Program-made: the position numbers and the translations under genes
From: an uncultured Bacteroidales bacterium
Lineage (GTDB): Bacteria > Bacteroidota > Bacteroidia > Bacteroidales > UBA932
Length of the DNA stretch: 9,947 nucleotides
Direction: 5' to 3'
NCBI GenBank assembly: GCA_946617545.1
Contig: CAMOKK010000039.1
Span: 1-9,947, forward strand
The notes under the pieces: model-generated
What the model was told of the DNA's origin: nothing
Databases searched by the model: none
The model's input: only the letters and a program-made list of their open reading frames with translations
Part shown: piece by piece, positions 7,726 to 9,947 of the stretch
Numbering within the stretch: position 1 is the stretch's first letter
Layout of the letters: each line of letters starts with the position of its first letter

Positions 7726-9132
7726 CTAATACTCCCAGTCGTCCGAGCGGAAGGGCGGCACCGGAATGCCGTTGGATTTTTGCAGGTTGGCCCCCATCCA
7801 GTTGCGCCAGCCGTAGCGCACGGCAACGGGTTTGGACACCTCCGGGCACTGCACATAGATGGTCTGGCCGTCCCAGTCCACCTGCGCCTGGGCCAGGTGG
7901 AACTGACGGTCTTCCCCGGCCAGCTCGAAGCCCGTAATATCCCGGGCCGATATGCTCATGAGGTTGTTCCACACCTGGGTGAGCGTCACCTTCACGCGGC
8001 CGTCTTCCAGGTACTCCACGCCCTGCAGGCGGGGCAGTTCGATGGACACGCCGGAATAGATTCCGTACACATTCTGCAAGGCACGCTGGACCATCATGTC
8101 GGCCACTTCCTTTTTCTGCGAAGGATGCACCGTCACCTTGTTGCCCAGGGTTTCGGTACAGACGGCCCAGGAATTATTTAGGATTTCCTCCGTGTGGAGC
8201 TGGTTTTCCACGAAGAAGGGGCGCCAGCGGCCGTCGGCATCGCCGTGGTCGTGCGGGGCCAGCAGGGTGAAGATGAAGGGAAGGTCTCTCCCCCACTCCC
8301 TGCGCCACATTTCCACCATGGCCTTCTGCAGCTTGTCATAGCAGTGCGGCTGGCCCATGTTGGAGCAGCCCTGGTACCAGATGATGCCCTTGGCGGCGTA
8401 GCCTGCAATGGGCTTCACGCGGCCGTTCCAAATGAGTTCCGGGGTTTCCGGCCAGCGGTCGGGAACTTCCTGAACGGCATAAATGTCCTTGAGCTCCTGC
8501 TCCGTGAGACCGGCTCCGTCAATGACTTCGCGGGTCATCCAGGGCTCGATGCGGCTGCCGCCCCAGGCATTCACGATAATGCCCACGGGCACGCCCAGCG
8601 TCTTGGAAAGGCGTTTCCCAAAGAAATAGGCCACGGCCGATGTCTTGGAAGCCACAGCGCCGTCCGTATAGGCCCAGGCGGCGTCCACATCGGCCTGGGG
8701 CTCCGTGCATTTGGGGGTTTTGATGTCAAACACGCGCACCCGGGAGGCCGTCTCCGGAGCGGCCATGATGGCCTCTGTAGCCCCTTCCACTTCCTGGAAG
8801 CCGAAGCCGGAAAGCGGCATCTCCATATTGGACTGGCCGCTGCAGAGCCAGACTTCTCCCAGCACCACGTCGTTCACGCTCAGGCTCTCCTTGCCGGATT
8901 TCACTGTAAGCGTGTAGGCGGCGCCGTCGGCCTTGCCGGTTGTAATGTTCACGCGCCAGCTGCCGTCGGCAAGCACCTTGGTTTTGTACGTGTTGCCGTC
9001 CCAGCTCAGCTCAACGGTTTTGCCGGGGTCTCCCCAGCCCCAGACGGGCAGGGTGGTCTCCTGCTGCAGCACGGCATGGTCCGTGAAAAGATGACTCAGC
9101 ACCAGAGTCAGGACAAAAAATAAACTGCTCAT
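7726..9132 (-). CDS. Sialate-O-acetylesterase-like SGNH carbohydrate esterase
   Basis: This 468-residue protein belongs to the SIAE-type SGNH hydrolases. In glycan loci these usually remove O-acetyl groups from hemicellulose, letting glycosidases act. A small beta-sandwich (about 16-90, with LFTDHAVLQQ and PVWGWGDPG) precedes the SGNH domain. Catalytic S101 lies in WLCSGQSNM, the oxyanion Gly/Asn block is WYQGCSNMG (252-260), and the likely catalytic H336 is in VHPSQKKEV. Many relatives have an Asp two or three residues before this His; here those positions are Thr334 and Val333. The start is fixed: the GH130 stop TAA is in the same frame just two codons upstream. The resulting N-terminus (MSSLFFVLTLVLSHLF) is hydrophobic but lacks Lys/Arg and runs straight into the conserved domain, so export is uncertain. 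The 3-nt gap to the GH130 gene supports a shared role on acetylated (gluco)mannan. True sialate specificity is unlikely. Confidence 0.9.
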   Translation of the reverse strand: MSSLFFVLTLVLSHLFTDHAVLQQETTLPVWGWGDPGKTVELSWDGNTYKTKVLADGSWRVNITTGKADGAAYTLTVKSGKESLSVNDVVLGEVWLCSGQSNMEMPLSGFGFQEVEGATEAIMAAPETASRVRVFDIKTPKCTEPQADVDAAWAYTDGAVASKTSAVAYFFGKRLSKTLGVPVGIIVNAWGGSRIEPWMTREVIDGAGLTEQELKDIYAVQEVPDRWPETPELIWNGRVKPIAGYAAKGIIWYQGCSNMGQPHCYDKLQKAMVEMWRREWGRDLPFIFTLLAPHDHGDADGRWRPFFVENQLHTEEILNNSWAVCTETLGNKVTVHPSQKKEVADMMVQRALQNVYGIYSGVSIELPRLQGVEYLEDGRVKVTLTQVWNNLMSISARDITGFELAGEDRQFHLAQAQVDWDGQTIYVQCPEVSKPVAVRYGWRNWMGANLQKSNGIPVPPFRSDDWEY

Positions 9133-9135
9133 CCG

Positions 9136-9947
9136 TTATTGATTCAAATCAATGAGTTTGTTCAGGGTTTCTACGGAAAGGCCGGTACGGAGGCCGTCTT
9201 CCGGGGTGTTGAGGCAGTAGTCCACCAGGCGGTCCACCGTGGAGGTGGCCACGTGCATGCGGGTGTCGGAAGAGGCGTAGTAGATGAACACCTTGCCGTC
9301 AGGGTCGGCAATCCAGCCGTTGGCAAAGAGCACGTTCATCACGTCGCCCATGTATTCCCCGCCTTCCGGGGCCATGAAGAAGCCGCCGGGCTGGGCAATC
9401 ACGCGGGAAGGGTCGTCCAGGGCTGTCATGTAAAGGTACAGCACATAGCGAAGGCCGCTGGCGCAGCCCCGCACGCCGTGGGCCAGGTGCAACCAGCCCT
9501 TGGGGGTTTTGATGGGGTGCGGGCCCTCGCCGTTCTTCACTTCCTTGATGGTGTGATAGAAGCGCCGGTTGATGATTTTCTCCTCCTTGATGACGGCATT
9601 CTCCATGCTGTCCACCAGGGCCCAGCCTATGCCGCCGCCGTTGCCGGCGTCGATGAAACCGTCCTGCGGGCGGGTATAGAGGGCATATTTTCCGTCCACG
9701 AACTCCGGATGCAGCACCACGTTGCGCTGCTGGCTGGCGCTCTTGATGTCCGGCAGGCGCTCCCAGTTCACCAAATCCTTGGTGCGGGCCACGCCGGCGG
9801 CCGCCGTGGCGGCAGACAGGTCTCCCTCCGCGTCATGGTCTTTGCGCTCCACGCAGAAGACACCGTAAATCCAGCCGTCCTCATGGGCGGTCAGGCGCAT
9901 GTCGTACACGTTGGTGGCGGGTTCTCCCCACTCCGGCATGGTGATGG
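9136..9947 (-). CDS. GH130 4-O-beta-D-mannosyl-D-glucose phosphorylase-like, C-terminal 269 residues (5' end outside window)
   Basis: The frame is open to the window edge, so the Met at 9939-9937 is internal. Family proteins are about 390 residues, so about two-thirds is present. The reaction is reversible phosphorolysis of Man-beta-1,4-Glc to alpha-mannose-1-phosphate and glucose in the cytosol. Family signatures are [16 protein letters not shown], with the Asp at 9903-9901 matching the proposed catalytic Asp; [51 protein letters not shown]; and [14 protein letters not shown] followed by a C-terminal helix. They fit the mannosylglucose phosphorylase subgroup (GH130_1) better than the mannooligosaccharide or mannosyl-GlcNAc phosphorylases. 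The gene leads the visible operon and is separated from the esterase by 3 nt. Its partner epimerase lies at the operon's far end. Subfamily assignment comes from recalled motifs, not an alignment. Confidence 0.92.
   Translation of the reverse strand, partial: ITMPEWGEPATNVYDMRLTAHEDGWIYGVFCVERKDHDAEGDLSAATAAAGVARTKDLVNWERLPDIKSASQQRNVVLHPEFVDGKYALYTRPQDGFIDAGNGGGIGWALVDSMENAVIKEEKIINRRFYHTIKEVKNGEGPHPIKTPKGWLHLAHGVRGCASGLRYVLYLYMTALDDPSRVIAQPGGFFMAPEGGEYMGDVMNVLFANGWIADPDGKVFIYYASSDTRMHVATSTVDRLVDYCLNTPEDGLRTGLSVETLNKLIDLNQ
9138..9153 (-). repeat. AT-rich dyad at the GH130 stop / esterase start
   Basis: ATTGATT and AATCAAT flank a 2-nt centre across the last GH130 codons and stop. On the coding strand the AATCAATA octamer it produces (9137-9144) ends 4 nt before the esterase ATG. 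The same octamer (2876-2883) ends 6 nt before the GH3 ATG. It may simply reflect the A/T-rich, unstructured start regions favoured in Bacteroidota. Confidence 0.2.

Noticed and set aside
7726..9132. True sialic acid O-acetylesterase role, with a host-glycan foraging locus
   Set aside because: No sialidase, sialic acid lyase, transporter or other host-glycan gene is present. The neighbours are plant hemicellulose enzymes, and the SIAE name is a family label.
9136..9939. Reading the GH130 gene as a complete 267-residue protein starting at 9939
   Set aside because: The frame continues upstream (Ile-Thr before the Met) to the window edge, and the family is about 390 residues, so this Met is internal.
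1..9947. CRISPR array, insertion sequence, tRNA/rRNA or defence system
   Set aside because: I saw no spaced direct repeats, transposase motifs, terminal inverted repeats or RNA gene signatures. Six metabolic genes occupy almost all of the window.

Overview
The window reads as part of a carbohydrate-utilisation operon from a GC-rich (roughly 60% by eye) member of the Bacteroidota, probably a gut or rumen Bacteroidales. The reasons are lipoprotein-type glycosidases closely resembling the Bacteroides xyloglucan and mannan enzymes, AT-rich start regions without consistent Shine-Dalgarno sites, and overlapping genes. All six genes lie on the minus strand, so transcription runs from high to low coordinates, and genes fill almost everything. 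The only gap longer than a few bases is 92 nt (7634-7725). I see no tRNA, rRNA, mobile element, CRISPR array, regulator, SusC/SusD pair or transporter.

In transcription order the genes are: a GH130 mannosylglucose-type phosphorylase (9136-9947, 5' end outside the window); a sialate-O-acetylesterase-like SGNH esterase (7726-9132); a GH31 alpha-xylosidase-like lipoprotein with a PA14-like insert (4889-7633); a GH2 beta-galactosidase-like enzyme (2862-4892) that appears to lack its usual second domain; a GH3 beta-glucosidase lipoprotein (566-2869); and an AGE-family mannobiose/cellobiose 2-epimerase (1-566, 3' end outside the window). Junctions are a 3-nt gap, the 92-nt leader, then overlaps of 4, 8 and 1 nt.

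The outer two genes form the known cytosolic mannobiose pathway: the epimerase makes Man-Glc from mannobiose, and the phosphorylase makes mannose-1-phosphate plus glucose. The esterase fits acetylated glucomannan. The inner GH31-GH2-GH3 trio is the exo-enzyme set expected for xyloglucan oligosaccharides and is predicted to be exported. The operon therefore joins what are normally two separate hemicellulose programmes. This suggests a mixed primary-wall substrate, or a branched glucomannan carrying beta-galactose and another alpha-linked sugar.

The main oddities are the GH2 domain loss, a 15-bp predicted mRNA hairpin just inside the epimerase gene, a hairpin with a purine-rich element and minimal ORF in the GH31 leader, and an esterase with a weak signal peptide and no obvious catalytic Asp near its His.
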